Origin: Sabethes cyaneus
Lineage: Eukaryota > Arthropoda > Insecta > Diptera > Culicidae
NCBI RefSeq assembly: GCF_943734655.1
Contig: NC_071355.1
Span: 96,107,449-96,171,448 of the forward strand
Reading direction: 5' to 3'
Length of the DNA: 64,000 bases
Under the pieces are notes generated by a model. The model was not told where the DNA came from and made no database searches. It was given only the letters and a program-made list of their open reading frames with translations. Positions 39,791 through 50,744 of this stretch are shown in pieces (within the stretch, counting starts at the first letter, position 1; the number at the start of each line of letters is the position of its first letter). The position numbers and the translations under genes are program-made.

Positions 39791-40299
39791 ATTTGTTTAA
39801 CACTTTCAAGTTTGAAATTTCACAGTATAGCGAGCGCAGGGCCCGACAATGTTACCGTCAATTGCAAATTGTCCTTCGACAATGAAGCAATGAAGCTTCG
39901 GTTTCAACTGGAGCAACCCCACTTCGCTTTAAAACTGGGTTTAACCAGCTTCAGTAAAACGGACTTCACTTCACCATGACGATTGGTTTTAAAGTTTTTT
40001 ACTTTTCTATCAAATATTCAGTAGAAGATCAGTAGCTTTTAACGCAAATGAACTGAATTTGAGTAACAATTGCTACAACACAACGTATAAAATATTTAAC
40101 ATAGTCAACATCGACAAATCGTGCCCGACCTTCAGTTGTCGTCATTTGAAACAATAATCAACTTCAGCATTCAACTATTTTATTATCTGAGAGTATGAAA
40201 AGATCGGTCAACTAGTCAATTTTCTACAGCGTTTTTCTGTGAGGCAATTTAATGTGGGACACCCTTTAACATCTCGTATTGTAAAACCTCCAACGTTGG

Positions 40300-42250
40300 T
40301 TTGTTCACTAAATATGCCCTTCGTCGTCTATATTGGCGGGGAGGGACGTTGCTAACTTCTTGTCAGCTTCTTCGGCTTCAGCTACGTCGCGACGCTTGCC
40401 GTGCAATGGCCATCGCTGATGTTTTGGCTGCGAACGAGATGCACAGAGAAGCACTCAGCAGGAAACCGCAAAGACAACCCAGAGGCTTATGGTGCCGCAG
40501 CTTAGCTAGTAACATCCGGGCTGTAGACGAGAACCTGTCTGGTAAAAGGTTCTCATGAAAGGCAGTAGAGATTTCTGATTTCATCTCTTTGTTCTGTTGG
40601 GCCAGAGGACATGGGCACATAAGAAAGAATGTAAGATTCAGAACACGGATAAGAAACCTTACTGCAACCCTGTGCCACGAGTCAACAGAGGCTGCCGACT
40701 AGCAGGAGAAAGAGACAGCCAGCTGCGCGGCGCGGTTGAAAACATCCCGAAGGGTGACATCGGAATCCACTTGGGACTTCAATGCGAAGAGTGACTCAAA
40801 CAACGCAGACGTTGAATGCGTCATGGGACGTCATGGCCTAGGAGAGATGAGCGAAAACGGGGAGTTGTTTACAAAATTTTGACGTAATTAGCACATGGTC
40901 ATTGGTGGACCGCTCTTTCCCTATAAACCAGCATATAAAGTCACGTGAGTTTCCCGCGACGGACCAAATCAACCACATCTGCATCAGCCAGAAATAGCGA
41001 AGGAGACTTCTTGATGTACGCAACAACCGGAGCGCTAATATTGCATCCGACCTTCACCTTGCTATGGCTGAGATACGATTACGTGTTGCACGTATCCAAC
41101 GACGGAAGGAGAAAGTTGGATTACGACGTCCGCCGATTGAAGAATCCTGAGATGAAAAGGCCCTTTGTCGAACAACTTGAGTGCCGAGCCTCGGAGTTGC
41201 CACCTGGTGGAACCGTCAAAGAGCAATGGACCGGCATCAAGAACGTCTTCATTCCGACCAGTGACGAAGTCTTCGGCAAAGCGCGCATCGAGAGGCTAAG
41301 ACAGTTGCTCGTCAACGATACGCCGCACTGGTAAGGGCTGTTAAACAAGTTTATAGGCGTGATAAGAGAGCTTGGCCTAACTCCATAGCCAAAGAAGAGG
41401 CCAATGATGATATTCATTTGTTGTATATTATTTCTCGTCGCCTTAGTAGTGCCAAGATGAATACTAAGATGCCGCTAAAGGATAGAGCTGGTTAGTTACT
41501 AACCGACTGTACAGAACAGCTTAAGTGATGGACTGAATATTTTGAACAACTCTTGCGAATTTCAAACGTCAGAGACTAGCAATACCAGCAGCACATGACA
41601 TCAACATTGCGTCGCCTTTTTCTCGTCAACTGTAAGGAACATTACTGAACGAAAATCAGATAGCAATCAAAAGTATGAAATTTAACAGAGCTCCAGAAAG
41701 AGACTGCATTTTCGTCAAGATGCTCAAAGCATGTCCCATCTTTGTCAGCTCAGGTGATGCATCTGCTATACAGCTTTTCTGCTGGACATATTGGTTAAAG
41801 TCCCAGAAAATAAGTTCTAGCTGAATGCGGTAACTAGCGTGGCATTATGTTACTCTGTATCTTCGTAAAGTATTTTGCAAGGTAATCCTTAACCGGATCC
41901 AGGGGAAGATTGACGCTACTCTCCGACGCCAGTACTACTGTACGCCTGCAAAACATGGTGCGTTTCAGCGGAGACAACGCAAAAACTGTAAGTATTTGTT
42001 AATAGTTGCATGCGATATATCATTCGTGCCTGGTGACCTAATAACGCTGAATATCCAACGAGGAACTTCCTCGTCGATGTCTTCAACGGCCAAAACCAAC
42101 AGGAAATTCGAGAATGGAGGTGGAAGTAGGTCGAACAGATTGAAGTGGATTGGAAACGAGCGAACGAGATCTGCAGAGATGCGCTCACCTGGAGTCCGCA
42201 AGGACAACGTAGAAAAGGCAGACCCAGAGGCTTGGGGCTTACTTACTTAC
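40300..42250 (+). pseudogene. RTE-like retrotransposon remnants, plus strand
   Basis: About 40330-40620 encodes an RTE 3' end ('ADVLAANEMHREAL', 'RKPQRQPRGLW'). From about 40680, endonuclease residues appear in several frames: 'GRHGLGEMSENGELF', 'DQINHICISQK', 'YDVRRLKNPEMKRPFVEQL'. After 41340 comes the linker before the RT ('YIISRRLSSAKMNTKMPLKD'). Near 41930 the sequence jumps from 'RIQGKIDATLRR' to C-terminal 'GAFQRRQRKN', so most of the RT is deleted. The copy ends in a (CTTA)n-like tail at 42238-42252. It has many stops and shifts and is non-functional. Confidence 0.8.
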
Positions 42251-43015
42251 TTATGTGTCCATGTCCGCCAGTCCGGCGGAACAAAGGGATGAAATCAGAG
42301 ATCTCCACTGCTGACGTATGCACGTTGTCTCCACTGACACGCACCACGTTTCGCAGGCATACAACAGTACGGATTTAACGGTTGAATTAAAGATTCGGGT
42401 TTTCGTACGTTGAGTAATCTGGTTTGAGCACCAAATGTTTCGCAGACTTGCAAAGGCACCCCTGGCCATCCTGATCCGTGTGACTATATCAGTCTTGGTA
42501 CCACCATCGGGCGTTGTTTGGCTACCAAGATATTGAAAGGTGTCTACCTGCTCAACTTGTTGTCCCGCTACTGTGAAGTTGGTGGAATTGTCAGTGTTCA
42601 CTACCATAGACTTAGTTTTCGCTACATTGACTGTGAGACCTGCTGCCTGGGAGCTCCCGGATAGGTCGTCTAACTTGCTCTGCATATCGTTTCGGCGTTG
42701 TGCGAGCAAGACAATGCTGTCGGCTAGGTCGAGATCATTTAGCTGCTCCATCGTTAGAGGATTCCAAGGCAAGCCTCGATTTGGTCTACTGTCAATTGCT
42801 CCAACTAATATCTCATCCATAACGATGAGATGGACTAGCTTATCTGGAACTCTTCTACGCCTAAGTGCGCCCCAGATGTTTTCGTGATTGAGTCGATCGA
42901 ACGCCTTTTCGAAGTCAACGAACACCAGCAGAAGAGAGTCCTGGAATTCGTTGATCTGCTCCAATATAATGCGGAGCGTTGTGAGAGGCTCAGGGCGTTG
43001 CAGCACTAAACACCG
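42251..43015 (-). pseudogene. RTE-like reverse transcriptase remnant, minus strand
   Basis: One minus-strand frame of 251 codons carries RT phrases 'LLVFVDFEKAFDRLNHENI', 'LNDLDLADSIVLLAQRRND' (the catalytic YADD-type motif decayed to LADS), 'AKTKSMVVNTD', 'FQYLGSQTTPDGG' and 'VLLYACETWC'. Between 'KLVHLI' and 'VMDEILVG' about 40 residues, including the GVRQG motif, are missing in frame; these are present in the related fragment at 7320-7704. It lies tail to tail with the plus-strand RTE remnant. Confidence 0.85.
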
Positions 43016-43019
43016 ATAT

Positions 43020-45050
43020 CCAGGCTATAGACGGAAATTTATCGTGGCGACAAGTGAAAGACATGTCAGGTAACCGTCGGCAGTGGAGTCATCCAGCCAT
43101 TCTCCAACTAATATAGTGCTTACATGTGTCTTATATAATATTTAATACTAGCTATATGATTAATATCAATATGCTCTAGACTATAGCGAACGCAATTAAA
43201 AAAAATTACTCGGCTTAGGAAAGTGTGGTCAACTTTGAAAACTTCGATTTGTTTTCTATTAATTCTCTTTGGCTTCAATTTTCTATTCCATTCTTGCCAG
43301 CTGATAATTTTCCTTGGACAAAATTCGAAATTCACTCTTTTGGTTATTTTTTTTATTGTTGCTGTTTAATATGGTTTTAACCAGTTGGTCATTCACCATT
43401 TTGGTTATTTAATTATTGTTGTAAAAATAGTAAACGTAAACATGGGACAAGTGATTCCTTGGATCACTTTTCAAACGTCTGGTGCTAAAGAGTGAAAAGC
43501 AGCAAGTTAATCTGGGATGGACCCTTTCTTAATGAGAAAACCGAAAACTAGAGCAAAAGTGAAGCTTCTCTTAAAATATTAGCTTCAGTAGCTCACTACG
43601 TCAGCTACTAAAAGCTTTGCAGCTAGATATTTTCGAAAGGATGCGGGAATCGGAAATTAAAGTTTACTGTAAACATTTTATGTTGTAAGCTTTTGGTGTG
43701 AGTGTTCCGAAAGAATGGGGAAAGAAAAAATCTGTTCGGGAAGATACCGGAAACATAGTAAACCACTACCGATTGGGCTGGATTCGGGGATCAAGCGAAC
43801 CGTAAAATGTAGCTTGACTTTAAAATATATATTCTACTTCTTGGAAAATTAGGGCGTGCTGGAAATGTTTTGCCTTCCCATAGAGAAAATTCCACAATGG
43901 AACCGAGTAACAAGAAGTTTAGTTCCTACCTAGTCCGAAGGCTAATGTTGCCCCGATGCGATGAGGTGGGAACCGATAGACGAGAGAACCATCTTTTGTG
44001 AAACGCGGGTTTAAAACCGATGCCAGGCAACCAAAACTGCTATCGACCTGCAGAAGAAAGAGTTTTCACACTCAGGAGCGCATAGTTTGACTTCAATAAA
44101 TGAATGAATGATGAAGCACCTTTCATTTGTTGACCATTCTAGAAAGTCACATATAATGTCAATCCATTAAATTAAATACTTAGTAGGTAACTTGAAAATA
44201 GCTGTTTCAAAACAATAGCGCTTAATATAGACCATTTAGAAATTAAATGACTACTATAAATACAGATTCATAAAATTGGTAAATATTTCTATATTTAAAA
44301 TATTCAACATTGGTATTGAATCATTGAAACTGATGCAAACTTTGAATAACATTGAACATTGAATAAGCGTCACGGAAAACAAAAATGCCCAATAAAGGAT
44401 GAGCTAGTGCTCGATTGATTTAGAGTTAGAATGACGGTCGTGGCTACTGAGTGGATATGTTTTTCATTTCGTACTTTCAGTCATAAATAATCAAGTCGAA
44501 GTATGTACGTCGAAATGACAAATAGATTGATAAAACTACTGGAAAGCATTGCAAATGCACAAAAAATTATACTAAATTGGTCAAACGCAAATGTACGGTT
44601 TGCAGTCATGCAGTTGTTGTTCCCGATGTATGTGGTATATCATCGGCTACCCCTGGATGATGCATGCAACCTTCGGTTGCTACTTTGAAAACATGACAAT
44701 AATTCCAATCCCAAGCTCAAAGGGATTTTCATTTTATTTTCATTCAATTCAAAAACATATGACATGCATCGTATTTTTTGTGCTTGGGTCTCAGCAGAGA
44801 GAGTGCAACACCACATAAAACATTATCGGATTGCTTTTTTGAACGAAATATTTGCATAAAAATGGTTAGATTACTGATTTTTAATTTTCTGAAATATTTT
44901 TTGAACGCTTTTGAACAACATGCCCCCTAACGTGCTCGGATATAAACAAAAGAAGACTGTATTGGCCTGGTAAATCAATTAATCGTAGGATGAATAACCT
45001 ATTAAATTGCTTATCACAAAAATACTGGAAGATTAGGTTGAAAACTCCGG
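43020..45050. other. No recognisable feature
   Basis: This is AT-rich intergenic-looking sequence. Short ORFs at 43335-43120 and 44503-44818 overlap without recognisable motifs. I see no terminal repeats or RNA genes. Confidence 0.4.
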
Positions 45051-45059
45051 ACTTTCGAA

Positions 45060-45420
45060 TGCAGTTGAATTTAAAATCAAAGTAGAAATTGGACTAGAAA
45101 CTAGACTTGGGACTGGGCTAGAAATTAGAATTGAATTGGACTTCAAATAGGACATCAAATCAGACTTGAATTTGAAGCTTGAAGCTTTATTTCAAATAGA
45201 ACTGCAAATTGGACTTAAAATTGGTTTTGAAATTAAACTTGAATTTCAAGCAATTTATACTGAAAGTTTAAAATAAAAATCGGACTTAAAAGAGAATTTG
45301 AAGATTTTTTTGGAAATTTAATTTGAAATTAAAAATGTGGTAGGCATTAAATTGGATTTATATTGGACTTATCGTTGGACTTCTTTTGAAATGACATTTG
45401 TGGACCAAAAGATGGTCCAA
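45060..45420. repeat. Degenerate ~11-12 bp repeat, 'aaattggactt'
   Basis: Some 25 loosely repeated units built on 'aaattggactt/gaa' follow each other, drifting in sequence. The region is low-complexity with no coding function. The last units come close to the 3' edge of the BEL-like element. Confidence 0.85.
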
Positions 45421-45616
45421 CCACGACGACATTGCCCTACTAATAGGTTTAAGGAATTACTTTTAACACTATTTTAAGTTAATATTTAAGTATTTTATAG
45501 CTTTAAGAAAATAATAGCAGCAGCATATATCAATTAGCTTTCCGATCGCTTACAATGTACAATGTTTACATATTTCATACTGTGCCCTATTTGACCGATC
45601 CTCGGGCGACAATCCC

Positions 45617-46294
45617 TCAAATGACAATGGGTGTAGCCTGACGATCAGTGGTGTAGGTTGTCAGTGGTGCTAGATGTGCATTTCGACGGGGCGTAATCAA
45701 CACTCCCCCCCCCGGAATGCGCGAAGGCTCCTGATGAAGTGTATTCCTTCCTACGCCTACGTCGAGGACCGCCAGAGACACCGCTGGTCGCTCGTAGATG
45801 CCGCCGGATGCGGTTTGCACTGTCGCCTTTCTCACCTGGCTGTCTGGAGCCAGACACGTAGCGATGACACGACCTTTCAGCCAACAATTTCGAGGAAGCT
45901 TCGAATCAACAGTGATCACCAAATCTCCGATCATAATCGGATTCACCGGAGTGAACCACTTGGTCCTACGAGTAATCGTAGGCAGATAGTCTCGAACCCA
46001 CTGCTTGCAGAAGGTGTCTGCTAACACCTGCGAATGTCTCCAGCTGTTCCTGAGTGGGACAGGGCTATCGTCCAGAGTGACCCAGGATTTCAAACCATTA
46101 GCTGACCCTAACAGCAAGTGGTTGGGCGTCAATACCCCATGATCGCCTCCATCCACAGGAATGTTGGTCAGTGGGCGAGAGTTTACGATGTTCTCGATCT
46201 CTATTAAAGTGTTTTCAAGACTTCGTGTGTTGGATGTCTGCTCGTCTGCACGGCTTCGAGGTTCTGCTTTACACTGCGGATTAAACGTTTCCAC
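45617..46294 (-). pseudogene. BEL/Pao integrase C-terminal region (DUF5641-like)
   Basis: The frame contains 'ENIVNSRPLTNIPVD', 'LTPNHLLLG', 'LADTFCKQWVRDYLPT', 'IGDLVITVDSKLPRNCW' and a tail with 'RPAVSLAVLDVG'. These are the conserved landmarks after the integrase core in BEL/Pao elements. It is frame-shifted relative to the integrase core upstream at 46333. Confidence 0.85.
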
Positions 46295-46332
46295 GCTCCA
46301 CCCATGTGAGGTGTGATGGGAGGATTGAAAGA

Positions 46333-47151
46333 CTATTCCATATTGCTCGAGACGAACTCGCTCTTCAGGGCGTCGTGGTCGGTTTTCGCTGTTGCGCTCT
46401 GCAACTCCTTGCTAGCAGCTCGGAAGTTAGTTCCTCGATCACTGTAGATCATCGCAGGAATTCCCCTCCTAACCATGATATTTCGGATAGCCATAACGCA
46501 GGATTCAGTTGTCAGTGTGTAAGCGATCTGCAGGTGAATGGCACGAGTGGTTAAGCAGGTGGCGATAACTTCCCACCGTTTCTCTATATGTGTTCCACTT
46601 GACACCGATATCGGACCGAAGTAATCGATTCCCATGTGCGTGAAGGGTCGACTGAATGCGGCCAGCCGAGCTGGAGGAAGGTCTCCCATTGCTGGAGGGT
46701 GTCGCTTAACGAGAAGGATTTTGCACATCTGACAGTCTTTCCGGATCTGGCGATACGCTGCTTTCAGGCGAGGAATGCGGTAGCGTTGGAGTATTTCGTT
46801 GATCACTGTTTCGTGGTTCTGGTGGTTGAACCTTTCATGAACTGATGAGATGATGAGGCGGGTAACATGATGATCCCGCGGAAGAATCACTGGTTCAGCT
46901 GCATCTCTAGCGATGAATGCGCATGCTTTCGTGCGACCTTTGACACGTAGTACACCATTTTCATCTAGGAATGCACACCACTGATAGAGTAAACTAGATC
47001 TAGGAATCGTTTTCACTGTATTCGACAACGAACGATTCTTTGCGAGGATGGCGGTTTCCTCTGCGAAGGCAGTTAACTGTGCACAGCGGTACAGGTGATT
47101 TTCTGCGTCGATGAAGTCCTGTTTCTGCAACGGCCCAAGTACTCGTGGCAT
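46333..47151 (-). pseudogene. BEL/Pao integrase: zinc-binding domain and core
   Basis: An H-H...C-C zinc-binding pattern is visible ('HERFNHQNHE' and later 'DCQMCK'), followed by core phrases 'HMGIDYFGPI' and 'IYSDRGTNF', which carry the first two acidic catalytic residues. The third acidic residue falls in the frameshifted stretch between 46333 and 46294. Integrases of this type insert the element's cDNA; this copy is broken. Confidence 0.88.
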
Positions 47152-47479
47152 CCCATAGCAGCTACGTTTGAGATTGTTGATGTACCGTAGAACATATTCC
47201 GTTACGCGTAGCAGCTTGGACCACTTCGAGAAGTTTTGTGTACGAATTGGCGGATCACTGGGTAAACTGTGAAGTTCTTCGAAGTTCTTCTTCCGTCGTT
47301 TTCCCAGAAAACTGATCCACCGGCCAATCTTCTTCCTTGTGACGTAGGAATTCCGGCTAGATCAGGCGCTCGCTTCCATTTCGTCCCTTCGTCGGCAACG
47401 TTGTTTCGTCGGCACCCATCGCCACTCAACTACATCTGTCGTTTCGAGGATTTCGCTAATGCGGAATGCTACAAACTGG

Positions 47480-47880
47480 TTAAACCGCCGAATGGTTCGA
47501 ATTTGTCCAGAACGTTCGCTGACTAACGTGGATCGAAAGCGATTTCAATATCGAATCCGCAAGACGCACGCCGATGACTGCTGCTTGCAATTCGGAACGG
47601 GGAATAGATAAAAACTTAAGCGGCGCGACTCTTGTTTTGGCGCCGACCAACGCACATTCGACGGTCTCGTTATTCTCAAATCGAAGGTATACCGTAGCTG
47701 CAAATCCTTTCTCGCTTGCATCGACGAATGTATGCATCTGCACTACGGAATCTACGGGCGTTAGCGGACGATAACAGCGCGGAACCTCAATCGTTGCGAT
47801 CTGTGGGAATACTGCCAGCCACAAATATCCATTTGTCGTACTGGGGGTCCTCAATTGGATCATCCCAGCCAACCGTCGTT
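47480..47880 (-). pseudogene. BEL/Pao RNase H region
   Basis: The phrases 'MHTFVDASEKGFAATVYL', 'VGAKTRVAPLK' and 'SIPRSELQAAVIGVRLAD' show the acidic residues and spacing of the BEL-type RNase H. An in-frame break near 47480 leads to the short fragment at 47429-47202 ('NNVADEGTKW'), which continues it. Confidence 0.8.
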
Positions 47881-47943
47881 CGCCAGACCTCCTGAAGCAA
47901 CACCTTCAGAAACATCAATATGTGTGCGATGAGCCCCAGTGGA

Positions 47944-48750
47944 TCAAACACCATCATCAGCGTACGAAGAACCTCTCTTTTCGTTGGTCGACGGTTCCGT
48001 ATCATGAGCCGAAACCTTGTAGGTAAAGCAGTCCTTCGAGGTATCCCACCACATCCCGAGCACCTTTTCGGTGGCGCGTTCATCGCCGATGTCAAGGTTT
48101 TTCTCCTTGGTGGTTTTTTCACTAATCGCGGCCAACACACTATCAGAGTTCGATATCCAGTTCCGCATTTCGAAGCCGGCTGAAAAGTGAATTCTTTTCA
48201 CGTCCTGCACCAGCTGGATTGCTTCTTCCACGGATTCAACGCTCACGAGTATGTCGTCCACATAGTGACGCTTGACTATTGCATCAACCGCTTCCGGATA
48301 ATCCCGCTCGAACCGCTTTGCTTTACTATTTTTCACGTACTGCGCTGTGCTTGATGAACAACAGGCTCCGAAGGTCATCACCTGTACTACGAAAATACTC
48401 GGCTGCGTCGCACGATCGTCGTCTTTCCAGAAGAAACGCAGGCAGTGCTGGTCCTCTACCCGCATCAGTACCTGGTGGAACATCACCAGCACGGAAAAAA
48501 GCGTCAGCTGGTCAGGTCCCTTCAGTAGAAAGGTATTGAGCGACACTCGGTGGACGGTGGCCGCTGCATCCCACATCAGTCTCATCTTACCGGGTTTGTT
48601 TGAGTTGAGGACCGGAAAGATCGGAAGATACCACACGCGAGATCTGGAAATCTGGAGTTCTTCTGGGTTTAACTTCCTGACGTAGCCCTTGCTAACGTGG
48701 TCGTCGATCTTCGACCGTATCGCCTCGGCCAGCGCATGATCCTTCTTCAT
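47944..48750 (-). pseudogene. BEL/Pao reverse transcriptase
   Basis: A 268-codon frame with 'YLPIFPVLNSNKPGKMRL' (RT motif 1 region), 'VMTFGACCSSSTAQYV' and the catalytic HYVDDIL near 48260, followed by 'AGFEMRNWISNS'. The YVDD aspartates are intact. The frame is broken before the RNase H region at about 48000. Confidence 0.88.
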
Positions 48751-48894
48751 ATGATTTTCTAAGCATCTTCACCGCTTCAGCGCCATGGCTTCACTGTCCG
48801 GAAGCCGAACATTATCGTATTTCCAGAGGAGGGCGGATTCGTATCGGCCGGTGCTTGTCCGACGAGTATGAGTTTCTAGGAGCATTTGTGCTCG

Positions 48895-49521
48895 TTAATC
48901 CTCCTGCGACATCAATAGGTTATCCGGCTTCACAACCCCGAGGCTATCGAGCGAGAAGTATGATTTCACCATCTTGTGTAGATCCTCATCGGAAACTCTG
49001 TTGCATTCGCAGCTTTTTACGCTGTGGTAATTCACGTACCGTTCAGCTTTCTTCGCGTTGGAGCAATTTCCGAACACCATCCACCCTAATCGTGTTTTGA
49101 CAGCGATAGGTTCGTTGTCGTGACTCTTGACGGCATGGCCAAGCATAGCGTGATCTAGACCGAGGAGAATTCGAGGACTGATGTCGTTATACGATTCAAG
49201 AGGCAACCTTTCCAGGTAAGGATACCTCTTCTGAAGTTCCGGAAGTAGCAGCGTTTGCGGACGAATTTGCAGGGAGGACATAGTGTACACTCATAGTGAG
49301 CTATGCATAGCGGAGATCTGCAGGTTGACCTGTAGAAACTGCGACATTTTCTGTGTTTCGCCGGTCCACCTTAGGTATAATGATCTTATCGGTCCTTGCA
49401 CGCCCAACTCATCAGCGAGGCTTTGCTCTATTAGAGTGAGCTCGGATCCATCATCAACGAACGCGTAGGTGCGTATCGTTTTTGTAGGTCCATACAGCAT
49501 CACCGGAACGATTCGAAACAT
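48895..49521 (-). pseudogene. BEL/Pao aspartic protease and linker, two pieces split by a stop
   Basis: The upstream piece (49521-49291) has the active-site phrase 'AFVDDGSELTLIEQSLAD', typical of BEL proteases. The downstream piece (49290-48895) continues with 'LLPELQKRYPYLERLPLE', 'PRILLGLDHAML' and 'TRLGWMVFGNC', the usual stretch before the RT. A stop at the 49291/49290 boundary separates them. Confidence 0.82.
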
Positions 49522-49679
49522 AATCTCTGACTGACCTTGGTGAATGTTGGTGAATGTTGACCTGTTCTCGGTTCCGTATTAGCGTTGGGATAGCTGGCAA
49601 CAACGGATCATGCAAGCAGTCGAAACCCTGCGGAACAAATGGATGAGAATTTCTGCACAATCCGTTGCTCCACAACATG

Positions 49680-50633
49680 CAGAAACACGAAGCTCCGAGA
49701 TCTGAACACTTTTGAAACTATGAGAAGACTTCACAGAAATGAAAATTTAGCGGATTTTGCGTAAGCTCTGGAAGACCAACAGGGAATTTTTTCTGTCTCA
49801 CCAAGCATCTGTAAGATGGAAAAATATATACTTGACATTCTTTTCAAAGGAACCATGGTTGTGTTGATTCAAAATTTCGTAAAATTCGGGTATAGTCCCA
49901 ATTAACTCAATTTCCATATGCTACGTGTACTTGTATAACGCGCGTTATACAATTACCCGCGTTATACAAATATCGAGTGTAAATTAGTCACACAACTGGA
50001 ATTGAAATCGTACTTGAAGTTGTACTTGAAAGCATTTAAAATTGTATATATTGAATTCAAATTGCATGCAATTAATTGATTATCGTAAAAACAGTGGCAG
50101 GTGAAATTAAAAACCCCGGATTTTTGGGTAACAGAAATTGTTTTCTTTCATATTAAATTTTAAAGAGAACGTATAACACGTGTTCCAGTGTGTCCTAGCC
50201 TGGATAGGCCCGTGAACATGTCCAATCTCAAGAATAAGTAGGTAATACCTGTAATACTGAGATTGGTTCTAATGATAATTCAATAGTTAAATTATGTTCA
50301 ATCACCCTGGATAACCTTTGAGCTAAGCAGTTTCTCCCAAAAGACAGACGACTGGCAGTGATATATGTAATAAAAGATTAAATTCATAGGATATTTCTTG
50401 CACCCAACTGTATTTAACACGTTATTCCCTTTCGAATGATATATCACAGTGCCAATTTGACCTCGTTTACATAAAATTTTACTTCGATCGTTTGACACAG
50501 TCTGTCTGCTTTAAAACTGGTACGTTGGTGCCACAGCTGTCTCTCGATTGTAGTCCTCTGCGTATCTGGGAATAAGTTTTTTTTCCTGCTGAACGCTTGC
50601 TGCAGCAGGAGAGAGCAACGCAATTCGCCCCCT
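49680..50633. other. 3' flank of the dehydratase gene with a 22-bp palindrome
   Basis: No gene is evident. TTGTATAACGCGCGTTATACAA at 49931-49952 is a perfect palindrome, and its half-site recurs immediately downstream (about 49958-49969). The 3' untranslated region of the dehydratase gene must begin at 50633 going down, but I found no clear AATAAA on the minus strand to fix its end. Confidence 0.5.
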
Positions 50634-50744
50634 TTATATTGCCATTGGTAGATCGTAGAACTGCACATGTGTGTATATTTCCTGCAGCATTTTCCGCATC
50701 TCCTGCGAATGGTTCCAGTCTCTTGTTTCGCAAATGACTTTGAC
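50634..50744 (-). CDS. Dehydratase exon 8 (ACT C-terminus and stop)
   Basis: Residues 429-464, 'VKVICETRDWNHSQEM' to 'YDLPMAI', then TAA at 50636-50634. It completes the last ACT strand and helix ('VICETRD'). The acceptor TTGCAG precedes 50744. Confidence 0.92.
   Translation of the reverse strand, partial: VKVICETRDWNHSQEMRKMLQEIYTHVQFYDLPMAI

Larger units (their letters stand above)
45600..49690 (-). mobile_element. Decayed BEL/Pao LTR-retrotransposon pol region
   Basis: In minus-strand order, protease, reverse transcriptase, RNase H, integrase and a DUF5641-type C-terminus are all recognisable, each in frames broken by shifts and stops. This domain order is that of BEL/Pao elements. Most of gag is absent: only a cysteine/histidine-containing scrap lies at 49678-49454. 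I could not find a convincing pair of long terminal repeats, so the element is truncated or its LTRs have decayed. GC content is higher than in the flanks. It is not functional as present. Confidence 0.88.

Noticed and set aside
39621..39979. Proline- and glycine-rich ORFs on both strands
   Set aside because: They are produced by G and C homopolymer runs with no supporting context.
45645..48750. Plus-strand ORFs over the BEL/Pao region
   Set aside because: They are opposite-strand shadows; the minus strand gives RT, RNase H and integrase in the correct order.
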